DNA from: Chloroflexota bacterium
GTDB taxonomy: Bacteria; Chloroflexota; Dehalococcoidia; Lucifugimonadales; Lucifugimonadaceae
Length of the DNA stretch: 64,000 nucleotides
Direction: 5' to 3'
NCBI GenBank assembly: GCA_013204555.1
Contig: JABMNO010000041.1
Coordinates: 1-64,000 of the forward strand
The notes below the pieces were generated by a model. It was not told where the DNA came from. It was given only the letters and a program-made list of their open reading frames with translations, and did not search any database. Positions 43,521-52,410 of the stretch are shown here, in pieces (position 1 is the first letter of the stretch; each line of letters starts with the position of its first letter). The position numbers and the translations under genes are program-made.

Positions 43521-44780
43521 ATGTCAAACGTCGGAACGTTCCTGGATAAGTCTTTATTACCAAACGCACTCCATATTCTTGGAGAAGCTGGCTCTCTCGC
43601 CGCGGGGAAGAATTCTTCCGGCGCGACGACCGCTTATCTGGTGGGAGGCCCCGTCAGAGATCTGCTCCTTGGCGTCCAGTCACGGGATTTCGATATCGCG
43701 GTAGACGCCGACGGCCCAACGTTCGCAGCAGAGTTAGCGGGAAAGATTCGTGGCGAGGTAACGTTCCGGTCGGAGTTCGGCACCGCCAAGATTGCAGCGG
43801 CCGGGCTTGTTATTGATATAACCATGATCCGCAGCGAAACGTACGCAGAACCGGGTGCTTTGCCGCTGGTGCAGCCGGGAACACTGGAAGATGATCTGGC
43901 ACGGCGGGATTTCACCATCAACGCGATGGCGGTCGATCTGACTCCCGGCCGCTGGGGTGAGTTGACGGATCAACATGGCGGGCAACGAGACATAGTGCTG
44001 AAGACCATCAAATCTCTGCACCCGGGCAGCTTTTCGGATGATCCAACCCGGATGCTACGCGCCATCCGTTATGAGTCTCGGTTTGGCTTCAAGATGGACC
44101 CAAAAACCCTGACGTCTATGACTGAGTCTGCGGGATCTCTCGCGAAAGTGTCGCCGTTCAGGCGACTGGCTGAACTTCGCCTGATATTTGGCGAGGAGAC
44201 AACGGTCGATATCCTTGAGCACGCTGAGGAACGCGACCTCCTTGCAGGTATCCATCCCGCGCTCAGAATCAGCCGACAGGCCCTCAATAAGTTTGATAGC
44301 GCACCAGATTCACTGTCGAATGAGGAACGTCAAACCTACTATATGGCGCTAATCGGCTCCGCCCTGACACAGGGAGAGGCCGAGTCGCTGAGCCGCGACC
44401 TAGAGTTGAGTTCTGATTGGTCGGGAGCGCTGCTCTCAGGCCCGAAGTTCAAGGGCGTTGCCGGAATCCTCGACCGATCCGACCTGAAACCGAGCGAAGT
44501 GGTCGAACTACTGGCGCCATTCCCGGTGGTCGCCCTAGAGGCTCAACTGCAACTCGCGCCGCCATTGCTACGCAGGGACCGGCTGTCCGCATATTTGACC
44601 GATTACCAGCACTCAAAACCAGAACTAAATGGAGATGATCTGCTGGCGTTGGGAGTGCCGCAAGGCCCACTGGTCGGCAAATTGATTGCTGAGTTGAAGG
44701 TTGGCCGCCTGGATAAGACGATCTTGTCCAGATTTGAGGAAGAAGCGCACGTAAAGCGCCGCCTTCCAATGCTCACTTAG
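43521..44780 (+). CDS. CCA tRNA nucleotidyltransferase/poly(A) polymerase-family enzyme
   Basis: A 419-residue class II nucleotidyltransferase. The head domain shows LVGGPVRDLLLGVQSRDFDIAVD (GG...RD and the DxD catalytic Asp pair near residues 40-60), then RRDFTINAMAVDL and DDPTRMLRAIRYESRFGFKM, the RRD and ER-type neck motifs. The C-terminal half is helical with no clear HD motif. It adds or repairs the CCA end of tRNAs, or only parts of it in organisms with split enzymes. The ATG at 43521 is taken over 43476. It is divergent from the selenoprotein-rnc run and convergent with the glycosylase gene. Confidence 0.92.
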   Translation: MSNVGTFLDKSLLPNALHILGEAGSLAAGKNSSGATTAYLVGGPVRDLLLGVQSRDFDIAVDADGPTFAAELAGKIRGEVTFRSEFGTAKIAAAGLVIDITMIRSETYAEPGALPLVQPGTLEDDLARRDFTINAMAVDLTPGRWGELTDQHGGQRDIVLKTIKSLHPGSFSDDPTRMLRAIRYESRFGFKMDPKTLTSMTESAGSLAKVSPFRRLAELRLIFGEETTVDILEHAEERDLLAGIHPALRISRQALNKFDSAPDSLSNEERQTYYMALIGSALTQGEAESLSRDLELSSDWSGALLSGPKFKGVAGILDRSDLKPSEVVELLAPFPVVALEAQLQLAPPLLRRDRLSAYLTDYQHSKPELNGDDLLALGVPQGPLVGKLIAELKVGRLDKTILSRFEEEAHVKRRLPMLT

Positions 44781-44820
44781 GGCCATTCGTCGTGCGGGAT
44801 TGAAGCCCCCCAATACAGGG

Positions 44821-45726
44821 TTAATCCGCTCGCTTGGCGGCTGGACTAATCCCTCGGCCTTCCATCCTCTGTCGATGGAACAGGTACTGATTTACGTAAG
44901 CAGCGTCCGTGCCAAAGCGCTCTCTTGCCCAGTCCGCTGCGGCGGATTTGTTCTTGTTCTCCGGCATGCCGTACCACTGCACCAGAGCGCGTTCAATCCA
45001 CCTGTCCACAGGAAACGCCTCGCCCTTATCCAGCGAAAACGCAAGCACACAGTCGGCAATCTTCTCGCCGATGCCTTTGATGGCCGTGAGCGCAAACCGC
45101 GCCTCTTCGTAGCCAACATTTCGCAAGTCATATAACGGCAACCGGCCATCCGCAACGCGTCCGGCAGCGTCCACTATATAGGGAGCGCGAAATCCTAGTC
45201 TCAACTCTCTCAAACGGTCATCGCCTGCGTCTCTAACCACATCAGGAGAAGGGAACTGGAAGTCGCGTTCTCCATCGCCAATGCGGTCGCCCAGTTCGCG
45301 GGCAATGGAGCCTACGTTCAACTTTATTCGCGGAACATTTGACGTGGCTGATGTTATGAACGCGACAAGGTTCTCCCACGGGTCCTGCCGTAGCACACGA
45401 AGGCCATCCCAATCCACAAGTGCTGGACCGATCACCTCGTCAGATTCATATCGCGCCCTGAATCCTTCAAAGTCCGAGTTGTGGCCGAGATAGTTGGTGA
45501 AAATCGCGACCGGATCACTGGGCGGCGACCCTCCTATGATCTCGAACTCAATCCCTGAGCCGCCGCTGGAAATCAGATAGACGTTGCCACCAATGACGCC
45601 TCTATATCCTGTCTCAGGTGTTCCATACCACCGAAACGCCTGCCCACCGTCGAGCGTCGACTCAAGATCAATGCCTTTGCTCTCAGGGACAGCGAACGTG
45701 TTTGTCTCAACTACCAGTTGAGCCAC
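44821..45726 (-). CDS. OGG1-type 8-oxoguanine DNA glycosylase/lyase
   Basis: A 301-residue HhH-GPD base-excision enzyme. The N-terminal beta domain (LDGGQAFRWYGTPETGYRGVIGGNVYLI) matches OGG_N. The helix-hairpin-helix ALTAIKGIGEKIADCVLAFSLDKGEAFPVDRWIERAL carries the catalytic Lys (in GEKIADC) and Asp (in PVDRW). It removes oxidised guanine and cleaves the strand. The eukaryotic-type OGG1 occurs in a limited set of bacteria. Start overlaps the end of the DinG-like gene by 16 nt, so it is the third gene of a PHP-DinG-OGG operon. Confidence 0.94.
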   Translation of the reverse strand: MAQLVVETNTFAVPESKGIDLESTLDGGQAFRWYGTPETGYRGVIGGNVYLISSGGSGIEFEIIGGSPPSDPVAIFTNYLGHNSDFEGFRARYESDEVIGPALVDWDGLRVLRQDPWENLVAFITSATSNVPRIKLNVGSIARELGDRIGDGERDFQFPSPDVVRDAGDDRLRELRLGFRAPYIVDAAGRVADGRLPLYDLRNVGYEEARFALTAIKGIGEKIADCVLAFSLDKGEAFPVDRWIERALVQWYGMPENKNKSAAADWARERFGTDAAYVNQYLFHRQRMEGRGISPAAKRAD

Positions 45727-48536
45727 TTCTTCACCCTCTCACCCAGTCCAGCTACTGTCCCGCGTTCAATCCGGCAGTCTGGAAGCGCTGCGATAAACCG
45801 CTCGCCATAGCGCTTGTTTGCGACGCGACTATCCAGAATTACCAGTGCACCTCGGTCGCTAGATTTCCTGATTAACCGCCCGAAGCCCTGGCGGAATCGC
45901 ATTACCGCTTCGGGGACGGCGTATTCACTAAAGCTGTCATCGTACTGCTCGGATCGCGCCTCGAACACAGGCTCCGATGGCACCGGAAATGGCAGTCGAG
46001 CAATAACGATTGTTTTGATGGAAGTGCCATCGAGGTCAACACCTTCCCAAAGACTGCTGGCGCCCAGCGCGACGATCTCTTTTTCCGCACGCAACTGGCT
46101 CATGATGCGATATGGCGTGCCATCCTGCCCCTGGCCAATCACTCGAATTCCATGTGCGCCCAGTTCATCCTTGAGCGCGTCTCGGGCTGTCTGAAGCGCT
46201 GAGTTGGAAGTGAATAGCACCAGAGTTCGGTCGCGGGTGGCGAGCGCGATATCCCGGATGGCCGCGTGCACGGCTGCTGGATACCCCTGCTGATTCGGCT
46301 CAGGCAGGTCCTGTGGGATCGCGACAAGAGCGGCGGCTTTGTAGTCGAACGGCGAACCCAGATCCAGTTCTCTACCTCCGCTGAGGCCGACAGCAGATTT
46401 GAGCCTCTCGAATCCATCGCCCGTGCTGAGAGTTCCGCTGGTGAGGACCACTGAGCGCTCGCGGGCAAATAGCTCTTCCTGAAGGATGGGACCGACTCTC
46501 AGCGGGGCGGCGTTCACTGTGATCACGGAGTCATTTTGTTGGGAATTAAGCCAGTAAATCTGGCCTGCTTCTGGCTCGACTATCGCCTTGCGCAACCCGG
46601 AGCGAATCTCTGTGATGGCATCAACAGCGGCCGCCAGATTCAAGTTGGCGGCTTCAGCTTCCTCATTATCCTTAGGCAATGCGCGACCCACTCGGTCATG
46701 AACCTTGCGCAGGCCAGTCTCTACGCTGCCCGTGGCGAGGTCCATGTTCTCCCACGCAATCTCAAGATTCGACCACGCCGGCTGCGCCCTTGTACCTGAG
46801 GTGATTCGCGCTTCGTAGCCAGAACCACCGGTCAGCTTGTTTGTCACGGTGGCGAGGAGATCATAAAACTCCCCTATCGCCGTTCTAGCCCGCCCCACGT
46901 CACCCTGAACGCCATTGATATCGTCGATAACGCCATTTCGGTCGCCTCCAGAAGGCGCCTTCCCCGTCAATATTCTCACCGTGTCTGAGAGAACTCCTCG
47001 CTCCCCTTGCAGTGACGTAATCTCGCCCTCGAACTGCTGCTGATTGACGCTGAACCCAAGGTGACGTGTAGCCACGGCTTCAAGGTGATGAGCCTCATCA
47101 ATAATCAGTGCTGAGTGGTCTGGCAGGAGTCCGCCACCCATCGCAACGTCAGACATCAGCATTGCGTGGTTGACGATGACGATGTGTGCCGTCTGCGCAG
47201 CAAATCGCGCTCGCCGCAAGAAGCACGGCCCATCTGGCGAAGGGCAGCCCATTGCGCCCTGGGCAGACAATCGGGAGAAGATCGCGCTTTCATACCGCGG
47301 GAGGCTGAGTTCGCCACGGTCGCCAGTTTCAGTCGTCTGCAGCCAGTTGAGCGTCTTCCCCAGCACACGTGACGTATCGAAGTCGGTTCCCTCAGTGGCC
47401 TGAGCGTGGAGCCAGCGTTTGAAGCAGAGGTAGTTCGCCCGCCCCTTGAGTTGAGAGACGCGTAGCGTCCCCTTCGGTATGCCCATTGCCTCAAGCACGC
47501 TCTCAACGGCGGGGACATCCTTGGTCATCAACTGATCTTGCAGGTTGATGGTGTTGGTGGACACAAGCACGGTTCCACCGCCCGACAGCGCCCGCAATGC
47601 GGCAGGGACAAGATACGCGAGAGATTTACCGACGCCGGTACCTGCCTCGACAACAAGATGCGATCCATCGTTGATGGCATCGCTAACGGCCGCAGCCATC
47701 TTCACCTGCTGCTCACGGTGCTCGTACGCTGGCAGGTTTTGCGAGAGGATCCCATCGGGCGCGAATACTTCTTCAATAGCTTCGGTCGCGGCGGGATTCA
47801 CAATGGTGCTCGATTCCGTGGCCTCAACTCTGAGCCGTGAACTGAGCTCGTTCCGGTCGATACCGGGCGGAGCCAGCAGTGTGCGCCGTTTGTTGGGTGG
47901 TGCGCTGTCCAGCAACTGCGTGGCGAGCCGTCCAACCGTCCAATCGCCACCGGAACCCAATCGTCCAAACTGCCGCAGCACGGCTGAATCAAGCTGGTTC
48001 ATCCGCTCAACAAACATTAGGAACAGATCACGCGTCGCCAGAGCGTCGGAGAGCGCCCGGTGCGGATTCTCGTGGGTGAAGTTGAAGCGCGATGACATCC
48101 CGCCCAGGGAGTAGTCGGGCCCTTCCGGCATCAACACGGCAGCGAGTTCATAGGTGTCGTAAAGCGGCCCGCGTGTCGGTGCATTATGACTCTTCAGGAA
48201 TCCCGCATCGAATGACACGCGGTGCCCCACCATGGGGTAGCTGCCAATGAACGCGGCGACATCGGTCACAACGCTGTCCCAGCTCGGAGCACCGTCGACG
48301 TCTGCCTGTGTGATGCCCGTCAGGCCAATGATGAACCGATTCAATTGGCGGTGGGGATTCACCAGCATCGAAATGGTGTCGATAACCTCGTCACCGCGGA
48401 ATTTCACCGCCCCAACTTCGATTATTCGGTCTGATTTGTTGTCGAGACCTGTTGTTTCTAGGTCCAGCGCCACCATCACCTGTTCCGTCGGTGCAAGATC
48501 AGGCTGAGCGCCGAATTCGAGCGGTGACTGCGTCAT
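45711..48536 (-). CDS. DinG-like helicase with N-terminal DEDDh exonuclease domain
   Basis: A 941-residue fusion. The first ~180 residues are a DnaQ-type exonuclease: VALDLETTGLDNKSDRIIEVG (DxE), HRVSFDAGFL and FTHENPHRALSDALATRDL (HxxxxD). The rest is an XPD/DinG superfamily-2 helicase with Walker A VVEAGTGVGKSLAYLVP, the four Fe-S cysteines between YLCFKRW and GCPSPDGPCF, DEAH box LIIDEAHHLEA, and motif VI QGFGRLIRKSSDRG. It probably acts on displaced DNA structures in repair. It overlaps the upstream PHP gene by 4 nt and the downstream OGG gene by 16 nt. Confidence 0.95.
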   Translation of the reverse strand: MTQSPLEFGAQPDLAPTEQVMVALDLETTGLDNKSDRIIEVGAVKFRGDEVIDTISMLVNPHRQLNRFIIGLTGITQADVDGAPSWDSVVTDVAAFIGSYPMVGHRVSFDAGFLKSHNAPTRGPLYDTYELAAVLMPEGPDYSLGGMSSRFNFTHENPHRALSDALATRDLFLMFVERMNQLDSAVLRQFGRLGSGGDWTVGRLATQLLDSAPPNKRRTLLAPPGIDRNELSSRLRVEATESSTIVNPAATEAIEEVFAPDGILSQNLPAYEHREQQVKMAAAVSDAINDGSHLVVEAGTGVGKSLAYLVPAALRALSGGGTVLVSTNTINLQDQLMTKDVPAVESVLEAMGIPKGTLRVSQLKGRANYLCFKRWLHAQATEGTDFDTSRVLGKTLNWLQTTETGDRGELSLPRYESAIFSRLSAQGAMGCPSPDGPCFLRRARFAAQTAHIVIVNHAMLMSDVAMGGGLLPDHSALIIDEAHHLEAVATRHLGFSVNQQQFEGEITSLQGERGVLSDTVRILTGKAPSGGDRNGVIDDINGVQGDVGRARTAIGEFYDLLATVTNKLTGGSGYEARITSGTRAQPAWSNLEIAWENMDLATGSVETGLRKVHDRVGRALPKDNEEAEAANLNLAAAVDAITEIRSGLRKAIVEPEAGQIYWLNSQQNDSVITVNAAPLRVGPILQEELFARERSVVLTSGTLSTGDGFERLKSAVGLSGGRELDLGSPFDYKAAALVAIPQDLPEPNQQGYPAAVHAAIRDIALATRDRTLVLFTSNSALQTARDALKDELGAHGIRVIGQGQDGTPYRIMSQLRAEKEIVALGASSLWEGVDLDGTSIKTIVIARLPFPVPSEPVFEARSEQYDDSFSEYAVPEAVMRFRQGFGRLIRKSSDRGALVILDSRVANKRYGERFIAALPDCRIERGTVAGLGERVKKWLNW

Positions 48537-49204
48537 GACGGCGTCTCCGAGTTACGAGCCATCCCCACTACCGCACCTGCCCTGATCACGTCGACCAGTT
48601 CGTCGGTGGACCGTGGATCACCGTCAACCTGCGTCACGCAGCTTCCGAGGCCTTCGATTGAGTGGGCGTCGCTGCCACCTGTCGTTGGCATGCCTAAAAT
48701 CTCCGACACCTGAGCCGCAATACCGTTATCCACTGATGTGTTTGCTCCGTTGTAGGCCTCTATAGCGTGAAATAGCGATAGGTCGGGGAGTTCGCTCGCC
48801 AATACCGTGGGATCAGTCGAGAACAGGTTCCGACTTCGCGTGAGAAGGCATGATTGACCGGCAGGCGGGTTCATGTGGTGCCGAAAAGGGTGGGCGGCTA
48901 CCAGCGCTGCCCCGGTCTCTTCACAGTATTTTGCAAGTTGTTTGATCTTGTGCATTCCGTTTGGGAATCCCGGCATTCCGATTGCGAGCACATGCCCCAT
49001 CTCGGTTTCGATCTCCCGTCCCCGGAAAATCTTGACGCTGTCGTTGGTCACTTCCTCCAATTGTGAGTCCGTCCAGGTTCCAGAGTGCTCCGTCACACAA
49101 ACGGCGTCCAGTCCCGCCCGTGCGGCTTCACGCGCCAGCGCTTCCGGTCGCAGGTTTGAGTCCGTGGAACCCAGCGTCGTATGGACATGCAGATCGATCA
49201 GCAA
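48533..49204 (-). CDS. PHP-domain phosphoesterase
   Basis: A 223-residue PHP protein. Metal ligands: LIDLHVHTTLGSTDSNL (HxH), AVCVTEHSGTW (E/H), ALVAAHPFRH (AHP) and the late TTGGSDAHSIEGLGSC (SDAH). The compact form resembles the YcdX/TrpH-like phosphoesterases acting on nucleotides or small phosphates. Its stop overlaps the start of the DinG-like gene (ATGA), so it is translationally coupled to DNA-repair genes. The substrate is unknown. Confidence 0.92.
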   Translation of the reverse strand: MLIDLHVHTTLGSTDSNLRPEALAREAARAGLDAVCVTEHSGTWTDSQLEEVTNDSVKIFRGREIETEMGHVLAIGMPGFPNGMHKIKQLAKYCEETGAALVAAHPFRHHMNPPAGQSCLLTRSRNLFSTDPTVLASELPDLSLFHAIEAYNGANTSVDNGIAAQVSEILGMPTTGGSDAHSIEGLGSCVTQVDGDPRSTDELVDVIRAGAVVGMARNSETPS

Positions 49205-49215
49205 TATTGCGCGAT

Positions 49216-50271
49216 CTATCCCAGTCCCGCGTTGCGAAGCGTCCTAGCGATATTAGACGGATCGGGCTTGACCTCGCCGCTATCGATAGCATGAATCATG
49301 TCGACAACAGCAGCGTTTACCGGTGTGGCAATGCCGACTTCTCGACCCTTCTCTATCACGAAACCGTTCATGTGATCGATCTCAGTTTTACGGCCCTTAT
49401 GTACGTCCTGAGCAAGTGATGCCCGCCACGCCGAAGCGTCAGGTGAGGCCGGAGTCATTGCCGCATCAAGTTCCTCATAAACGTCGCCGCGGTCTGAGTT
49501 GGCCCACTGGTCTGCAGTGCTGCCACCGTATTTTGCAATGTCATGGCCCAGCGCCAGCCCAATGAGCGCGCATTCACGAGCGAGGTTGATTGCCAGTTTG
49601 CGGCCCTCAGGCATGCTACTCACCTGGCTTGCGCCCAGCCCGGTCATTCCATGCAGCGGGTTGCCCATGGAGTTCTGGCTGAGCTTTGACCACCGCTCAC
49701 CCCACAGGTTGGTCGTCGCTTCCGATCCATCGATAGGCGCCAACATCTCGGCGAGTTCTTCTGTGCGCGCTGTGATCGAGCCATCATGCTCGCCAGCCCT
49801 GAAGACCTTGTGTCCTCGGGACGAACCTTTTGCCACACCCCGCTCCACTTTCCCGGCTTCCCACAGGGCAACCGAGATGCTTGACATGATCAAGCCAACT
49901 GCCCGGTCCTGACCGACGATACTGGCGATGAGTTCATCATTGAAGCAGTTCTGCGCCGATACGAGGTACCCGTGGTCACCAACAAATCGATCAATAAAGT
50001 AGGTAGCCCACCGGGTGTCCTGCGACTTCATCGCGACAAACCCAATGTCATAGTCCTGATCCAGCAGCGGCGCTTCATGGACGTGGAATATGTCAGGACG
50101 CGCTATAAATGTGTCGTGCGGACCATGGACGGCGATGCCATCTGCCCGGACCTTCTCCACCTGCTCTGGCCACGGATCTACGAGCGTCACATGATGGCCT
50201 TCTTGCGAAAGCCAACCACCCACGTAGCTACCAATAGCACCCGCGCCAATAAAAATAAGTTTTTTCGCCAC
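49216..50271 (-). CDS. Ketopantoate reductase-family protein (ApbA/PanE-like)
   Basis: About 351 residues. The N-terminal NADP motif KLIFIGAGAIGSYVGGWL is followed by the family stretch DIGFVAMKSQDT. The C-terminal helical domain carries WGERWSKLSQNSMGNPLHGMTG (Lys of the catalytic site) and RKTEIDHMNGFVIEKGREVGI, where K-T-E-I-D-x-M/L-N-G is typical. It would reduce a 2-oxoacid; whether it makes pantoate is unknown, and the length is above the usual ~300. The start is taken at GTG 50271 behind GAGG; ATG 50283 or 50346 are alternatives. Divergent from the alpha/beta hydrolase gene. Confidence 0.88.
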   Translation of the reverse strand: MAKKLIFIGAGAIGSYVGGWLSQEGHHVTLVDPWPEQVEKVRADGIAVHGPHDTFIARPDIFHVHEAPLLDQDYDIGFVAMKSQDTRWATYFIDRFVGDHGYLVSAQNCFNDELIASIVGQDRAVGLIMSSISVALWEAGKVERGVAKGSSRGHKVFRAGEHDGSITARTEELAEMLAPIDGSEATTNLWGERWSKLSQNSMGNPLHGMTGLGASQVSSMPEGRKLAINLARECALIGLALGHDIAKYGGSTADQWANSDRGDVYEELDAAMTPASPDASAWRASLAQDVHKGRKTEIDHMNGFVIEKGREVGIATPVNAAVVDMIHAIDSGEVKPDPSNIARTLRNAGLG

Positions 50272-50395
50272 TACCGACCTCATCTTCCAGTTGATCTGAG
50301 GCGTAGTGAAACACACCCTCGCCCGCCGTTCTCCCCATTTGTGCAATCAGTCGATAAGATCGTCTACGCAGATCAACCTGACTGGAGGCGAATTC

Positions 50396-51235
50396 TTGCG
50401 CGTAAATATCGGCGACACAACTCTCTACTTCGATGTGGACGGCGAGAGCCTTGCTCCAGACGGACCGGAGATGCGGGAGAAGCCAACGCTACTGTTGCTT
50501 CACGGGGGACCGGGTTTCGATCACACCAGCTTCAAGCCACTCTTCTCCCAGCTGACGGATATAGCGCAGGTGATCTACCTGGACCACCGGGGAATGGGCC
50601 GCAGCGATCGGGACGATCCCTCAAATTGGGATCTGGATCAGTGGGCGCAGGATGTGAAGGCGTTTTGCGATTCGCTTGGAATAGTGAAGCCTATTGTGCT
50701 TGGCCTCTCCTTCGGAGCCATGGTAGTCACCAAATACGCTGGAATGTTCCCCGATCACCCGTCAAAAGTGGCGATTTGCAGTGGCACAGCCCGATTCGAC
50801 GAAGACATCGCCCGGGACTGGTTCGAGAAACTGGGTGGGCCAAAGGTAGCCGAGAAGTTCACTCGTTTCATGCGTGAGGGCACCTCCGTCCTGGATGAAT
50901 ACTTGGCCGCGGTGATGCCCATATACAACCGAACTCCTCAGGATCCAGATTCTCGGAAGCGAGCGGTCATCACCCGAACTGTGCTCGATCACTTTTTCGG
51001 ATCCGAAATCTTTTCGATGGATCTCCGGCCCGATTTGGCGAACATCACCTGCCCAACGCTGGTGCTATCTGGCGATACAGATCCCATGACGCCTCGCACA
51101 ATGTCGGATGAGATCGCAAAGCTGCTCGTCAACTCGGATGTGCGATACGAAGTAATTGAGAACGCGGGCCACGGGCCTTGGCGCGACCGGCCAGAGGAGA
51201 CGATGACGATCCTCCGCGAGTTTATTTCGGCTTAG
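50396..51235 (+). CDS. Alpha/beta hydrolase (proline-iminopeptidase-like)
   Basis: A 279-residue alpha/beta hydrolase. The oxyanion stretch LLLLHGGPGFDHTSF, the nucleophile elbow VLGLSFGAMVVTKYAG (G-x-S-x-G), the acid in LVLSGDTDPMTP and the His in ENAGHGPW complete the catalytic triad. HGGPG is usual for prolyl iminopeptidases and related esterases. TTG 50396 with GGAGG 7 nt upstream is a strong start; the in-frame ATG at 50306 overlaps the neighbour's promoter region and adds unrelated residues. The next gene starts 2 bp after its stop. Confidence 0.92.
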   Translation: MRVNIGDTTLYFDVDGESLAPDGPEMREKPTLLLLHGGPGFDHTSFKPLFSQLTDIAQVIYLDHRGMGRSDRDDPSNWDLDQWAQDVKAFCDSLGIVKPIVLGLSFGAMVVTKYAGMFPDHPSKVAICSGTARFDEDIARDWFEKLGGPKVAEKFTRFMREGTSVLDEYLAAVMPIYNRTPQDPDSRKRAVITRTVLDHFFGSEIFSMDLRPDLANITCPTLVLSGDTDPMTPRTMSDEIAKLLVNSDVRYEVIENAGHGPWRDRPEETMTILREFISA

Positions 51236-51237
51236 AT

Positions 51238-52404
51238 GTGACCGAACTACTATCTCAGCTCCGGTCTCTGATCTCCGATGAGATCGAACTGATCGCCATT
51301 CGCTCGCTTCAGGACCAAGGGGCCAGACTCGCCGGAGCGTGGACGGTTGAGAAGCTGGGAGACGCTCACTCTGACCCCAGAACTGAGGCGATACTGAAAA
51401 TCTCCGGGTCTGCCCGGGTCGCTGTAGGGGTTCAGCCGTGGAGCTCCATACTCAAAGTCGTCAATTCTGCAGCCGTCAATAATCAAGACCGAACGACACA
51501 TCTGACCACCGACAGTGAACTCGGCCTGCTCCAGTCAGGCGTCCATGCGGACATCAAGGGTGGCATCAGGCCAGTACGATGTTTTGGTGTGGATGACCGG
51601 GAGGACGGACGGCAGTGGATCTGGCAGGAAGACATGTCCAGAGCCCGAGGTTTGCCGTGGTTTGAGGGCGATTACGCACAGGCGACGTTGGATGCGGGGC
51701 GACTAAATGGCGCATGGCCTGACCGAGTGGCTCGTGACGCGCCGTGGCTCAACACTAATTCCGGAATAGCGCGGTGGAATCTCAAACTCTATGCTGGTCC
51801 CCTTATTGATGCGGCCGCGTCCCATCCCAGATTCGCAAGTACTTTCACGCCACGCATTGCCGGGGAAGCGAAGGGTGCGGCGACGTTGATCCGAGCTTAT
51901 GAAAAAGTCGTGGCAGACCTTCCGAAATGCTTCTCCCACGGTGATTGCCACTCACGCAATCTGTTCCTACCTGAAGGCCGACGGACGGAGACAGTTGCGA
52001 TTGATTGGGCTGCTGTTGGAACTGATTCAATCGGAATTGACGGAGGCACGGTAATAGGATCATCGTTGGCCTGGTACGACGGGGAGGTAGGTGCTGCGAT
52101 CAACGCGACGGATGATGCCTTGAATAATTACCTGCGCGGAATGCGGGAAGTTGGATGGGAAGGCGATGACCTCACCGCGACCGTTGGCTTCTACTGGCCA
52201 ATCCTGAACTACGGAGCGTTCTCTCTTTTCATCATTCCGTGGATCACTCAGGGCTGGATACTGGAAGAACGGGAGTTCATCGAGTCGAGATTCGGCCACA
52301 CAATTGAAGATCTCCCGCAGAAGATGCTTGAACGATGGAATCTCGTGCGCCCGATGTTTGATGATGCCCGCAAACTCCTACGCGGGTACCAGAGTGCTAA
52401 ATAG
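51238..52404 (+). CDS. Aminoglycoside phosphotransferase (APH)-family kinase
   Basis: A 388-residue protein kinase-like small-molecule kinase. CFSHGDCHSRNLFLP holds the catalytic loop (HGDxxxxN) and VAIDWAAVGTDSIGIDGG the metal-binding D (IDW). The N-lobe Lys and P-loop are less clear (WSSILKVVNSAA). The family includes antibiotic, choline and sugar kinases; the substrate is unknown and resistance should not be assumed. GTG 51238 lies 2 bp after the hydrolase stop and is preferred to the ATG at 51178 inside that gene. It is followed 6 bp downstream by a PEP-utilising half-enzyme. Confidence 0.87.
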   Translation: MTELLSQLRSLISDEIELIAIRSLQDQGARLAGAWTVEKLGDAHSDPRTEAILKISGSARVAVGVQPWSSILKVVNSAAVNNQDRTTHLTTDSELGLLQSGVHADIKGGIRPVRCFGVDDREDGRQWIWQEDMSRARGLPWFEGDYAQATLDAGRLNGAWPDRVARDAPWLNTNSGIARWNLKLYAGPLIDAAASHPRFASTFTPRIAGEAKGAATLIRAYEKVVADLPKCFSHGDCHSRNLFLPEGRRTETVAIDWAAVGTDSIGIDGGTVIGSSLAWYDGEVGAAINATDDALNNYLRGMREVGWEGDDLTATVGFYWPILNYGAFSLFIIPWITQGWILEEREFIESRFGHTIEDLPQKMLERWNLVRPMFDDARKLLRGYQSAK

Positions 52405-52410
52405 GACCCC

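Noticed and set aside
51238..52404. Antibiotic-resistance gene call for the APH-family kinase
   Set aside because: The HGDxxxxN fold is shared by many metabolic kinases, and nothing in the context points to resistance.
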